NCBI GenBank assembly: GCA_965261585.1
Contig: CBDHDN010000043.1
Span: 59,198 to 123,197, forward strand
Source of the DNA: CBDHDN01 sp965261585
GTDB taxonomy: Bacteria > Pseudomonadota > Alphaproteobacteria > UBA6615
DNA: 64,000 bases
Direction: 5' to 3'
Both the position numbers and the translations under genes were made by a program. A model generated the notes under the pieces. It saw only the letters and a program-made list of their open reading frames with translations. It was not told where the DNA came from and did no database searches. Of this stretch, positions 35,601 through 43,494 are shown piece after piece. The first letter of the stretch is position 1. Every line of letters begins with the position of its first letter.

Positions 35601-36121
35601 TCCCCGCGCATCAGGCGTTGTTGCTCCTCGGCGACGCGCAGGTAGGCGTAGGCGCCTGTCCTTGTAGACCAAGACACCAGATCGTCGTTGCCGGAGAGCC
35701 GGTAGCGGCGGAACGGCGACCAGTCGCGGCTGCGAAGGCCGCGCCGGAGCGCAAGCGCGAGGGAGGACAGCACGGTCCAGGCGATCGCGATCGTCCACGC
35801 CGGACCGACAGTCTCCATGCCAGCGTCGAGGGCGGTCGAAACCGCCGTATGCAGCGCCGCGAGGGCGAGGCCCCCGAGCACGATGGCGCGCTCGCCCCAT
35901 GTGCTGCGGCGGGTCCTGTGCGGCGTCGCCGGGTCAATGCCCGGACCGTCAAATGTTCGCGTCATGTCCTTGGCCTCCGATCATGCCGGCGAAGCTGGGA
36001 AAGGGAATCCCCGCAGCCCGCGCCGGGCCCGGTGCCTTCCTCCGGTCCGGTCTGCTTCGCCCCGGCCCCTGCCGGCCTCCACCTCGCGGCGGCATGGCCC
36101 GCAATGTCGGGGCACCCCTGA
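32654..36121 (+). CDS. traG: Conjugal transfer mating-pair stabilisation protein TraG, with run-on C-terminus
   Basis: Inner-membrane protein for pilus assembly and entry exclusion in F-type systems. Membrane segments: LAQLAGVGGLGWVLFRTAF, WMLLFVTVWGAMIVP, FECLYIGAFPMAVLLMLTP, LIWLQSWGPLYAVLHRI and VPFLAAALAYGLSKATVL; then a long periplasmic, Ala/Ser/Glu-rich region (LTGQARVGGGWDFI, FQERASLSRQESESWSEQAA). As sequenced the frame runs to 36121, but the last 180 residues are Arg/Pro-rich and antisense to another gene. A 7-G run near 35550 with one G fewer would give a stop at 35571-35573 right after KGWGDSSP. I think the real gene ends there. Confidence 0.9.
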   Translation: MYELFTLGGGTYLVDLLNAVAAITSGGAYVTLAQLAGVGGLGWVLFRTAFGGSWKDNAKWMLLFVTVWGAMIVPKATVRVVDRLAPALAPAVVANVPIGLALFASLTSQVGDGLTRLTEQAFTLPDDLAYQRHGLIFGARLAAATTRLEITATVFARNIRNYARQCVFHALLLGHISADDLRESTDIWGLVTAGGTPSAGASPARMFEFATRQAAVGTGATPIAREIVTCQAGAGRLNAQWNAEIARAGTIFGRRIFPGSRTEALARAELLAALPAAHDFLIGASRSAGEIMRQQMVLNAVHDAGEQWAAEAGNAAALQACTEARAEAQTVSAYRAIGRQAETWVPLLKIVFECLYIGAFPMAVLLMLTPAGTAIFRSYVTGLIWLQSWGPLYAVLHRISMGEAAERMSAAASMPGGDIGISLVAQAGIRAVGSDVAVMSGYLSMSVPFLAAALAYGLSKATVLATSVLAVGQDAASSAAHESTTGNLSLANTGYDTHRFATLEGRRIRTSAHVDTDRYTGYAPAGAAMTVTGDGTVVADAGAATSRIPAAGVRLSESLATSHETRAAEARTLSRHWSAEAGEARNAAVTDATAMIDRYSHDVSTGTAHARGVSESESSQAQALESHHEKLAEIGGITKDQAAVLTGQARVGGGWDFIVKAGADGSVMWRGQTIESDAWNRIKEYDRQHGVTETWSQVADASKRYSTQTGDSEMASMDESLSANLTRMRTFQERASLSRQESESWSEQAAQVRSDAQAIGRDLGQPFFAWLSERKGTDGRALGAAGAMRIASPQTAEDSEQLREYAAGFIAEKYPAPAGPDPATVGGAAEYEGAAGKLRGAYGRETAAAYGGWSAGVRDRAAAAGAPRPGETGAAGIRERAETETDLIVKGAARGARETVTRDVAREGRAGVAVETGKPFEQHATEDLPVVGDWLAGQLFGTAKNAVPDAAPGGAGRNRPADEKGWGGLIAMTPVRQLPLDSVPAHQALLLLGDAQVGVGACPCRPRHQIVVAGEPVAAERRPVAAAKAAPERKREGGQHGPGDRDRPRRTDSLHASVEGGRNRRMQRREGEAPEHDGALAPCAAAGPVRRRRVNARTVKCSRHVLGLRSCRRSWERESPQPAPGPVPSSGPVCFAPAPAGLHLAAAWPAMSGHP
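35597..35965 (-). CDS. Small membrane protein antisense to the traG-traD junction
   Basis: 122 residues. Two predicted membrane helices (AIVLGGLALAALHTAVSTAL and WTIAIAWTVLSSLALALRR), then a soluble tail FRRYRLSGNDDLVSWSTRTG ending YLRVAEEQQRLMRGD. The composition is far more protein-like than the traG run-on frame on the other strand. Family unknown. Between traG and traD on the opposite strand it might be an exclusion or regulatory protein, but that is a guess. Confidence 0.55.
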   Translation of the reverse strand: MTRTFDGPGIDPATPHRTRRSTWGERAIVLGGLALAALHTAVSTALDAGMETVGPAWTIAIAWTVLSSLALALRRGLRSRDWSPFRRYRLSGNDDLVSWSTRTGAYAYLRVAEEQQRLMRGD

Positions 36122-38250
36122 TGCGCGGCTTCGGCGGCAGCACGCTCCGGGGCGGCCAGACCGTCTTCCACTCGATCCGCATGTGGGGCCAGATGTTCCA
36201 GGCCGCGATGCTGTTCGCCGCCTTCATGACGGTCGCCGTGCCGGCCTGGAACCTCTGGAACCGCACCACAGGCGCGGAGTGGTACGCCGCCGGTATGTTC
36301 ACGCTCGCCGAGTTCAAGCTCACGGTCGGCTACGCGCCCGATTCGGGCCAGGAGATCCGCTTCGCCGACGGCACCACCGGGGTGATGAAACTCCGCGATA
36401 TCGTGGCGTCCCGCCTGGCCTGGCGGGCGCGCGAGCGCATCAAGGCGGAGATGTTCCGGAGCGCCTGGCTCGGCGCGAAGGTCGGCGCCGGCGTCATCGC
36501 CCTGTTCCTCGCCTGGTTCTGGTACCGGGGCGTGCAGCTCTCGCGTCGCAAACGCATCCGGGGCGCCGAGCTGGTGACCGCGGGAGAATTGCGCCGCCGG
36601 ATGCGGCCCGCCCATCTCCGCGTCCTGGACAAGATGCCGGGTGCTGCGCGCCTCCGCCCCTACAGCATTGCCGGCATCCCGTATCCGGAGCGCACCGAGA
36701 CCCAGCACACCATCGTCTCGGGCACCACCGGATCGGGCAAGACCGTGCTGATCGCCGATCTCGTCTCGCAGATCCGGGCCCGGGGCGAGCGCTGCGTCAT
36801 CTACGACAAGATGGGGAGCTACACCCGCGCCTTCTTCGACGCGGAGCGCGACGTGCTGATGAACCCGCTGGACGCGCGCGCCCCGCTCTGGTCGCCCTTC
36901 CTCGAAGCGCGCAACCCGCGCGACTTCGACATGATGGCGGCGGCGCTGATCCCGCAGCAGAAGGACACGGTCGATCCCTTCTGGGTGACCGCGGCGCGCC
37001 AGCTCTTCTCTAACGGCGCCGGCGTGTTCTGGAAAAAGGGCGTCACCGAGAACAAGGTCCTGGTCGACCATCTGCTGAAGACCGACCTCACGGCGCTCGC
37101 CGAGGCCATGGAAGGCACGGTGGCGCAGTCCATCGTCGATCCCGAGAACCCGAGGACGGCGCTCAGCGTGCGCGCCATGCTCACTGCCCACCTCTCCGCC
37201 CTGGAGTTCCTGCCCGATACCGGCAAGCCGTTCTCGATCCGGGAATGGATATCGGACGAGAACAATGACGGCTTCCTGTTCCTGACCTCACGCGGCGACC
37301 AGCATGCGAGCCTGCGCGGCCTGATCTCGACCTGGCTCGAGATCGCGGTCAACGCGATGCTGACGCTCGCCCAGGACGACGGCCGGCGCATCTGGGTCAT
37401 CCTCGACGAGCTGCCGACGCTCCACCAGGTGCCGTCATTGCAGCCCGGCCTCGCCGAATCCCGCCAGTTCGGCGGCTGTTTCGTGCTCGGGGTCCAGGTG
37501 GCGTCGGCCTTGCGCGATCTCTACGGGCGGAACGGAGCCGAGACCATCTCCGGCCTCTGCGGCACGCGCGTGGTGCTGGCCGCACCCGACCGGGACACGG
37601 CGCAGTGGTCGGCCGACAGCCTCGGGCGCAGCGAGGTCGAGGAGGTCGCCGAGGGGTATTCCTACGGCGCCAACACCATCCGCGACGGCGTGTCTCTCAC
37701 GCCGCGCCGCGAGTTGCGCTCACTGGCGCTGCCGTCCGAGATCATGCGGCTCGAGAACCTGCACGGCTATCTGAAGTTCCCCGGCCCCTTCCCGGTCGCC
37801 TCGATCCGGCTGAAATACGTCGCCCGGCCCGCCGCCGCCGAGCGGTTCGTGCCGCGCGAAGCGGAAGGCGCGGAACCCCGCGTCCGGTCGGACGATGTCC
37901 CGAACCGGAACGGCGGCGATCCGGCGGCCGTCGGCGAGCCCGACAGCGCCGCGAATGCAGCCGTAGAAGCGGCGGAAACCGACGGCGCGACGGTCGATCT
38001 GCCGCCGCTGCAGGGCGAGCTGGAGCTTCAGCCGCGCCCGAATGGGCCGCGAGACGGCGAAGCGGCGCGCGCGCCGGCGGGACCGGCAGCGAAGGCGACC
38101 GGGGCTGCGCCGCCTTCGGACGATGGGCCGGCGGCCCCGGCAAGGTCCGGGCCCGGCCCGGATCCGGAAGACCTACCGGCCGGCGGTGCGGCAACAGGCG
38201 TTGGCGACACGGCGGATCCGGGCGCCGGACGGACCCCCGAGTGGATCTGA
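36094..38250 (+). CDS. traD: Type IV coupling protein TraD
   Basis: Hexameric ATPase that brings relaxase-bound DNA to the transfer channel. About 718 residues from ATG 36094 (ATG 36121 possible). Two N-terminal membrane helices (MFQAAMLFAAFMTVAVPAWN and VGAGVIALFLAWFWYRG), Walker A IVSGTTGSGKTVLIADL near 210, CVIYDKMGSYTRAF, Walker B IWVILDELPTLHQVP near 430, and GGCFVLGVQVASALRDLYG. The C-terminal 170 residues are low-complexity Ala/Pro/Glu. The stop is 1 base before the relaxase start. Confidence 0.95.
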   Translation: MARNVGAPLMRGFGGSTLRGGQTVFHSIRMWGQMFQAAMLFAAFMTVAVPAWNLWNRTTGAEWYAAGMFTLAEFKLTVGYAPDSGQEIRFADGTTGVMKLRDIVASRLAWRARERIKAEMFRSAWLGAKVGAGVIALFLAWFWYRGVQLSRRKRIRGAELVTAGELRRRMRPAHLRVLDKMPGAARLRPYSIAGIPYPERTETQHTIVSGTTGSGKTVLIADLVSQIRARGERCVIYDKMGSYTRAFFDAERDVLMNPLDARAPLWSPFLEARNPRDFDMMAAALIPQQKDTVDPFWVTAARQLFSNGAGVFWKKGVTENKVLVDHLLKTDLTALAEAMEGTVAQSIVDPENPRTALSVRAMLTAHLSALEFLPDTGKPFSIREWISDENNDGFLFLTSRGDQHASLRGLISTWLEIAVNAMLTLAQDDGRRIWVILDELPTLHQVPSLQPGLAESRQFGGCFVLGVQVASALRDLYGRNGAETISGLCGTRVVLAAPDRDTAQWSADSLGRSEVEEVAEGYSYGANTIRDGVSLTPRRELRSLALPSEIMRLENLHGYLKFPGPFPVASIRLKYVARPAAAERFVPREAEGAEPRVRSDDVPNRNGGDPAAVGEPDSAANAAVEAAETDGATVDLPPLQGELELQPRPNGPRDGEAARAPAGPAAKATGAAPPSDDGPAAPARSGPGPDPEDLPAGGAATGVGDTADPGAGRTPEWI

Positions 38251-38251
38251 C

Positions 38252-39826
38252 ATGCTCTCGATCGGCGCGCTCGCCTCGGCCGCCCAGGGCGCGAGCTATT
38301 ACGAGCGCGACGGCTACTATGCGAAGGACGATCCCGAGCACAGCGCGGCGAGCGCCTGGGCCGGCAAGGGGGCCGGGGAACTCGGGCTGAAGGGTCCGGT
38401 CGATCCCGAAACCTTCAAGGCGATCCTCGAAGGCAAGGTACCGGACGGCTCGGACACCCGGCTCGGCCGCCGCGGCAAGGACGACGAAATCCTCCACCGT
38501 CCCGGCCGTGATCTCACCTTCTCCGCTCCGAAATCCGTCTCCATAGCCGCGCTGGTGGGCGGCGACGACCGCATTGTCGAGGCCCACGACCGCGCCGTAG
38601 CGGCGACGCTGGCCTGGATCGAGAAGAACGCCGCCGAGACAAGGATGAAGGATCCGGAGACCGGGCAGATGGGGCGCGTCGGCGGACAGAAAATCGTCGC
38701 CGCCACCTTCCGCCACGACACCTCGCGCAATCTCGACCCGCAGCTTCATAGCCATGCGGTGCTCGCCAACATGGTGCAGGGCGAGGACGGAAGGTGGCGT
38801 TCGATGGCCAACGAGGGGCTCTACGCGCGCCAGAAGCTGATCGGCATGCTCTACCGCAACGACCTTGCCGGCGGTCTTGCGAGGCTCGGCTACGGCATCG
38901 AGAAGACCCATGCCGACGGGCGCTTCGAGATCGCGGGCGTCTCGCGCGACACGATCGAAGCGTTCTCGACCCGGCGCGCCGAGATCGGGGCGGAAGCGGT
39001 CGCCTGGGCGATGGCGCATCTCTCGGAGCGCGAGGCCGTCTTCTCCCGCGCCGATCTCTTCGCCGCGGCGCTGGCCCATGTACCGGGCACGATCGCCATC
39101 GAGGAGGTCGAGCGCGAGGTCGCGGCGCTGGAGAAGGCCGGAACCCTACACCCCGTGGACATGCCCGGCGCCGAGGATTCGTTCGCGACTGCGAAGACCG
39201 TCGCCGAGGAACGCGAGACGGTGGCCTCGATGCGCGCCGGCCAGGGCCGCGGGGCCGCGCCGATGCGAAGCTGGCAAGTGCAGGGATACCTCAACAAGGG
39301 CCCGCTCACGGCCGGTCAGAAGGACGCCGTGAAGCTGATCCTGTCGGCAGAGGACCGGGTGGTGGGCGTGCAGGGCTATGCCGGCAGCGGCAAGACCACC
39401 ATGCTCGACCGGGCGCGGGTGCTCGCGGAGAAGAAGGGCTACCGCATGATCGGCCTCGCGCCCTCGGCCTCGGCGGTGCAGACCCTGGCGTCCGAGGCCG
39501 GCATCGAAAGCGAAACCCTGCAGCGCTTCCTCGCCCGCAACGCCGGCGTCGCCGAGGGCAGGCTGACGACGAAGGGCGCGAAGGAGATGCGCGCCGCCTT
39601 CGCGAAGACCATCCTGGTGGTCGACGAGGGCTCGCTCGCTTCGACCGTGCAGGCGCGCGACCTGCTCCGGATCGCGAACGAGCTCCGCATCCCCCGCGTG
39701 GTGCTGGTCGGCGATGCCAAGCAGCTCGATGCCGTGGATGCCGGCAAGCCATTCGCCCAGCTCCAGGCCGCCGGGATGAAGACCGCGGTGATGGACGAGA
39801 TCATGGCCAGCGCGATCCGGCCCTGA
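38252..39826 (+). CDS. traI: MobF relaxase (TraI/TrwC-like), truncated
   Basis: Nicks oriT and pilots the strand. Relaxase domain: MLSIGALASAAQGASYYERD with the catalytic Tyr group (YY...YY), DLTFSAPKSVSIAALVGGDD, and the His triad in RHDTSRNLDPQLHSHAVLANM-type block. Helicase domain: VQGYAGSGKTTMLDRARVL (Walker A), ILVVDEGSLAS (Walker B). At 39813 one base is missing (GGCCAG for GGCCCAG), giving a premature stop at 39826. The next frame carries RDPALKEAVEASLKGEIGKAF and ends at about 39903, where an antisense gene begins. About 400 C-terminal residues are lost, so helicase activity is unlikely; nicking may survive. Confidence 0.9.
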   Translation: MLSIGALASAAQGASYYERDGYYAKDDPEHSAASAWAGKGAGELGLKGPVDPETFKAILEGKVPDGSDTRLGRRGKDDEILHRPGRDLTFSAPKSVSIAALVGGDDRIVEAHDRAVAATLAWIEKNAAETRMKDPETGQMGRVGGQKIVAATFRHDTSRNLDPQLHSHAVLANMVQGEDGRWRSMANEGLYARQKLIGMLYRNDLAGGLARLGYGIEKTHADGRFEIAGVSRDTIEAFSTRRAEIGAEAVAWAMAHLSEREAVFSRADLFAAALAHVPGTIAIEEVEREVAALEKAGTLHPVDMPGAEDSFATAKTVAEERETVASMRAGQGRGAAPMRSWQVQGYLNKGPLTAGQKDAVKLILSAEDRVVGVQGYAGSGKTTMLDRARVLAEKKGYRMIGLAPSASAVQTLASEAGIESETLQRFLARNAGVAEGRLTTKGAKEMRAAFAKTILVVDEGSLASTVQARDLLRIANELRIPRVVLVGDAKQLDAVDAGKPFAQLQAAGMKTAVMDEIMASAIRP

Positions 39827-39904
39827 AGGAAGCCGTCGAGGCGAGCCTCAAGGGCGAGATCGGCAAGGCCTTCGAGAAGCTCGGGAGCAACGTCGCGGAG
39901 GTGC

Positions 39905-40467
39905 AACGGATAGTGGCGTGCCGCGTTCACGGCTGCATTGCGGATCTCGCCGGCGGATTCGGTGGCTTCGAACGATATCGACGTCCCGTGCGGGAACGGC
40001 GCGCTGTCATCGGCGTGAACCTCGGCCTCCGCCTCACCCAGGAAATGTTCCGGGGCGAGATCGACCCGCCAGCCGGGCAAGGTATGGCCGTCCGGCGAAC
40101 GCGGCCGCGAGGCGGCCGTGCAGCCGCGGCGCGACAGGCTCGCGAAACCGAAGCCGGCGGCGTCCTCGCGGCGGACGAGGTCGTCGGACCAGCCATTCTC
40201 GCCGAAGCTCAGCAGGACGGCGGGATCGGCGATGCCGGTTCCGTCGTCGGCGATGGTGACGGTGAAACGCGTTTCGCCGCCAGGCTGGTCGGAAAGCGTG
40301 CCGACGGAGATGCGGACCCCGGTGGCGCCGCCGCGGCGTGAATTCTGCAACGTCTCGGTCAGCACGTCGGCGAGCGTCGATGCGTAAATCCTCGTGACGC
40401 GCTTCAACGCGTTGTCGTGGATGCGGGCGCGGATCTTCGCCGGCGGCGTTCTGGCAATCTGGTTCAT
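39905..40467 (-). pseudogene. GHKL ATPase-domain protein, C-terminally truncated
   Basis: N-terminal 188 residues of a plasmid protein with a GHKL (HATPase_c) fold: TLADVLTETLQNSRRGGATG (N box), VTIADDGTGIADPAVLLSFG (G1), FGFASLSRRG (G2) and HGTSISFEA. ATG at 40467 with GGGAGCTCC-type spacing upstream. After about NAAVNAARHYPL the sequence becomes the antisense of the relaxase gene and the frame runs on to 39439. Homologues on large plasmids are several hundred residues longer. It is fused tail-to-tail with the relaxase by a deletion. Confidence 0.72.
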
Positions 40468-40489
40468 GCAGGGAGCTCCCCGAAGGGTG

Positions 40490-40531
40490 CGGAAACGGAA
40501 ACGCCCCGCCGGACGGCGGTCCGGCGGGGCG
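40490..40531 (-). terminator. Terminator after the parB-like gene (minus strand)
   Basis: Perfect 13-bp stem: CGCCCCGCCGGAC 40502-40514 with GTCCGGCGGGGCG 40519-40531, 4-base loop. On the minus strand it is followed by CGTTTCCGTTTCC, moderately T-rich. It begins 23 bases after the parB-like stop at 40554. Confidence 0.65.
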
Positions 40532-40553
40532 CATGACGGACCGTGGCGTGCGG

Positions 40554-43049
40554 TCAGTTGACGGCGGAATGCCCGGGTACGCGGCGCAGGAACTCGGGAA
40601 TGTCGAGCCCGTCGCCGGCATCGTGGCCGTTCACCGGTCCGGGATGGCGGGCGGCGACATCCGCCGGCTTGGCCGGTTCGGCGGCTCCGGACTCGGGACC
40701 GTCCACCCTGGCATCGCTCCCGTGGTCGCCGGCGGCGGAATCGGTCTCCGGAGCAGCCGGCGTGGCATGATCGTTGCCGCTGCCATTGCCGTTGCCGGTG
40801 GCACGTTCGGCGGCCCGGCGTTCGGCGACTGCCGGTGCCTCGATGCTCTCGACCACGGAGTTCGTGCGCGGCGGATCGGCGGGCGTCTCCGGGCTCTCCG
40901 CATCGGCGGCGGGGCCGGCAACGGGTTCCGGGTCGGGACCGGATGCCTCCGCCGCCGGTTCCGCCGCCGCGGCGTCTTCCGGCTCGTCCTCCACGCGGCC
41001 GGTATCGAACGCCGCGAATCCCGGCGGCAGCCAGGCGAGCGCCGCCGCATGGTCGTCGGCATGCAGCCCGAGCGGCGGATCGCCGGCCGCGAAGGCCTCC
41101 TCCATCGCCTTCGCGAGGTCGGGCTTCTTGTTCTTGGACCGCGCGGACGCCCAGGCCGGGCTCAGCACCGAGCGGGCGATGTCGAGAATCCGGCCCTTGT
41201 TGATCCGCGACCACAGCATGTCCGCCGTGGGGCGCACATGGCTGGCGAAGTCGATATCGAGCCGGGCGACCGTGACCTCCAGTTCCGGGCGTGCCAAGGG
41301 CTCGAAGGCGAGCTGCCCCTTCAGCGTGCGCGCGACGCAGGCGGCGAACAGCGCCTGCTTCTCGGCCTGCGAAAGCGCGCGCAGCGCCGCGAAGGACTCG
41401 CTGTCGTCCTCGATCTCCAGCCAGTCGAAGCTGAGACCGGAGCGGTCCTCGAGCATCGCCTCGCCCGGGCTCCAGGCGGCGAAGTCGGCGTCGTTCATGC
41501 GCATGGTCGGCCGATCGGCGGTCTCGCGGACCGCGATGTCGAGCGCGTGCGCCCTGTAACCGTCGGTGAAGACGGACCGGCCGAGCTGGAACGGCATGAG
41601 GTCGAAGGCGGCCTCGAAGTCCCCGGCGAGCTTCGCCTTGACGAGCGCCGTCCGGACCGACCGCAGATCGTCGGCAAGGCCGATGCCGACACCCGCTTCC
41701 TTGCGCGCCTCGGCCTCGCGGTCCTTCGGCAGGTTCATGGGCCCGGACATTGCCGGGACGGAGATGCGGCCGGCATCGGTTCCGGTCCCGGCTTCGGCGG
41801 TATGGCCGTCGCCGTCATTGCCGTCACCAGATCTGGCACCGGTGTTTCCGGCGGCTTCCGGTTCCTTCGGCATGTCCTCGGGCCGGACCAGGCCATGGAT
41901 GACCTGGAGCGTACCGTCGCGTCCGATGGTGGCGATGCAGCCGGCGATCCCGAAATCCTCGCGCCTGTAGACGGCGCGGGCCTCGATCCCGCCCTCGATC
42001 TCGTCGAGGCGTTCCTCGATGGTCTCGGCCTCGCGGACCAGCTCCTCGGTCCAGGCATCGTCGTCGAGCTCCGCGAGGACGCCCTGGCGTGCCTCCAGCT
42101 TCCCGATCTCGGCCTGCTCCTCCGGCGTGCGCTCGGCCGGCTGGGGATAGATGCGCCCGTAGCGGGCGGTGGTGTTCCAGTCGACCTCGACCATGGCCGT
42201 GGCCCACTTCCAGCGGGTCTCGAGCTCGTCCTTGAAGACCCGGAGATTCTCCATGGCGAGGCTGTTCAGAAGCGCCGGGTCGTCGAACCAGGCGGCGCTG
42301 TCGTCGTCGTTCGAGAAGAGATCGCGCAGCACCTTGCCGCCGGCGGCCTCATAGGGCTCGACGCCGATGAAGCGCGCGACCGCCGAGGTTCCCGGGATCC
42401 GTTCCTCGGTGAGCAGCCGCTTCACCTGCCGCGCGGAGGGCCGGTAGCCCTGCCCCGCGACCTGTTCCCAGGCGGCCATCTGGCGGGCATGGTCGGGCGT
42501 GACGGAGAAGGCCTTCAGCACTTCGAGGTCGATCTCGTCGGCGCGGTAGGCGTCGAGCAGGTCCGGCGCGACGCTACCGAGACGCAGGCGCTGTTCGACC
42601 AGGCGTTCGGCCGTGCCGAAACGCGCCGCGATGGAACCCACCGACAGGCCGGCATCGGCCAGCTTCGTGAACGCGATCACCTGGTCGGCGGGATGCATGG
42701 CGATGCGGACGATGTTCTCCGCCAGCGACAGCTCGCCCGCCATATCCGGATCGGCGGCGACCAGGCAGGGCACCGGGTGGTCGGCGTCGATCGTGCCGTC
42801 CTCGGCGAGCGCCTTCATGGCCGCGAGCCGGCGGCCGCCGGCGATCACGGCATAGGCGCCGGCATCGGCCGGTCCGTCCATGCGAACGATCAGGTTCTCC
42901 AGCAGGCCATGGGTGGCGATGGAGGCCTTCATCTCGGCCTCGGCGACCGGATCGGCCGGCGTCTTGCGCACGTTCTCGGGCGCAAGCGCCAGGCGGCTCA
43001 GCGGAACCTCCCGGATGAGCGGTTCGTGCAGGGGGGCGATGTGATTCAT
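40554..43049 (-). CDS. ParB/RepB/Spo0J-family plasmid protein (large)
   Basis: 831 residues. N-terminal ParB-type CTPase domain: LIREVPLSRLALAPENVRKT, MKASIATHGLLENLIVR, AYAVIAGGRRLAAMKAL (GERR-like motif) and ELSLAENIVRIAMHPADQVI. HTH: LSVGSIAARFGTAERLVEQRLRLG split over the usual helices. The central domain (to about 630) is unlike ParB proper; the C-terminal 180 residues are disordered Ala/Glu/Pro. ParB proteins are usually about 300 residues, so this is the oversized plasmid type without a ParA next to it. ATG at 43049 after GGGAG. First reader may wish to treat it as a regulator rather than a partition protein. Confidence 0.85.
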   Translation of the reverse strand: MNHIAPLHEPLIREVPLSRLALAPENVRKTPADPVAEAEMKASIATHGLLENLIVRMDGPADAGAYAVIAGGRRLAAMKALAEDGTIDADHPVPCLVAADPDMAGELSLAENIVRIAMHPADQVIAFTKLADAGLSVGSIAARFGTAERLVEQRLRLGSVAPDLLDAYRADEIDLEVLKAFSVTPDHARQMAAWEQVAGQGYRPSARQVKRLLTEERIPGTSAVARFIGVEPYEAAGGKVLRDLFSNDDDSAAWFDDPALLNSLAMENLRVFKDELETRWKWATAMVEVDWNTTARYGRIYPQPAERTPEEQAEIGKLEARQGVLAELDDDAWTEELVREAETIEERLDEIEGGIEARAVYRREDFGIAGCIATIGRDGTLQVIHGLVRPEDMPKEPEAAGNTGARSGDGNDGDGHTAEAGTGTDAGRISVPAMSGPMNLPKDREAEARKEAGVGIGLADDLRSVRTALVKAKLAGDFEAAFDLMPFQLGRSVFTDGYRAHALDIAVRETADRPTMRMNDADFAAWSPGEAMLEDRSGLSFDWLEIEDDSESFAALRALSQAEKQALFAACVARTLKGQLAFEPLARPELEVTVARLDIDFASHVRPTADMLWSRINKGRILDIARSVLSPAWASARSKNKKPDLAKAMEEAFAAGDPPLGLHADDHAAALAWLPPGFAAFDTGRVEDEPEDAAAAEPAAEASGPDPEPVAGPAADAESPETPADPPRTNSVVESIEAPAVAERRAAERATGNGNGSGNDHATPAAPETDSAAGDHGSDARVDGPESGAAEPAKPADVAARHPGPVNGHDAGDGLDIPEFLRRVPGHSAVN

Positions 43050-43218
43050 GCGAATCTCCCTCGATATCGTGATGAAAAGGATAGAACGGGTGCGGCGGAG
43101 GCGGCTCTCTCCGGCCGTCCCGCGCCCCGCCCGGACCCGGCCCGGCTCCGGCTCCTGGCGGGGCACGTGCGGGGCATGGGCGGCGATGGCGGAACGGCGG
43201 CGGCCGTCCCCGGAGGGG

Positions 43219-43494
43219 TCAGCGGGGGAGCGCCCGGGGGTGGGAGGAGTTGCCCGGGCCGGATGCCTCGTCCGGGGCTTCGGCATGGTCGGCGGCCCGG
43301 TCGGCGGCCAGATCGAGAACGTCCGCGGCCTTGCGGAGCGCGGCCGCCGCCTCGCGCATGTTGCGGGTGCTCACCGGGATATCGGGACGCAGATCGGGGT
43401 CGGCGGTCCACGATATCCAGAAGGCGAGCCGGGCCAGGGCGTCGAGTGCCTGCCTGAGCGCCTCGGCCGGGGCGCCGTATATCGCCCGGCTCAC
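43219..43494 (-). CDS. Small helical plasmid protein
   Basis: 91 residues; GTG start at 43494 overlaps the stop of the VWA gene (GTGA), so the two are coupled. Seen: AEALRQALDALARLAFWISW, then STRNMREAAAALRKAADVLDLAADRAADH-like heptads, a probable coiled coil. Function unknown. Confidence 0.6.
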   Translation of the reverse strand: MSRAIYGAPAEALRQALDALARLAFWISWTADPDLRPDIPVSTRNMREAAAALRKAADVLDLAADRAADHAEAPDEASGPGNSSHPRALPR

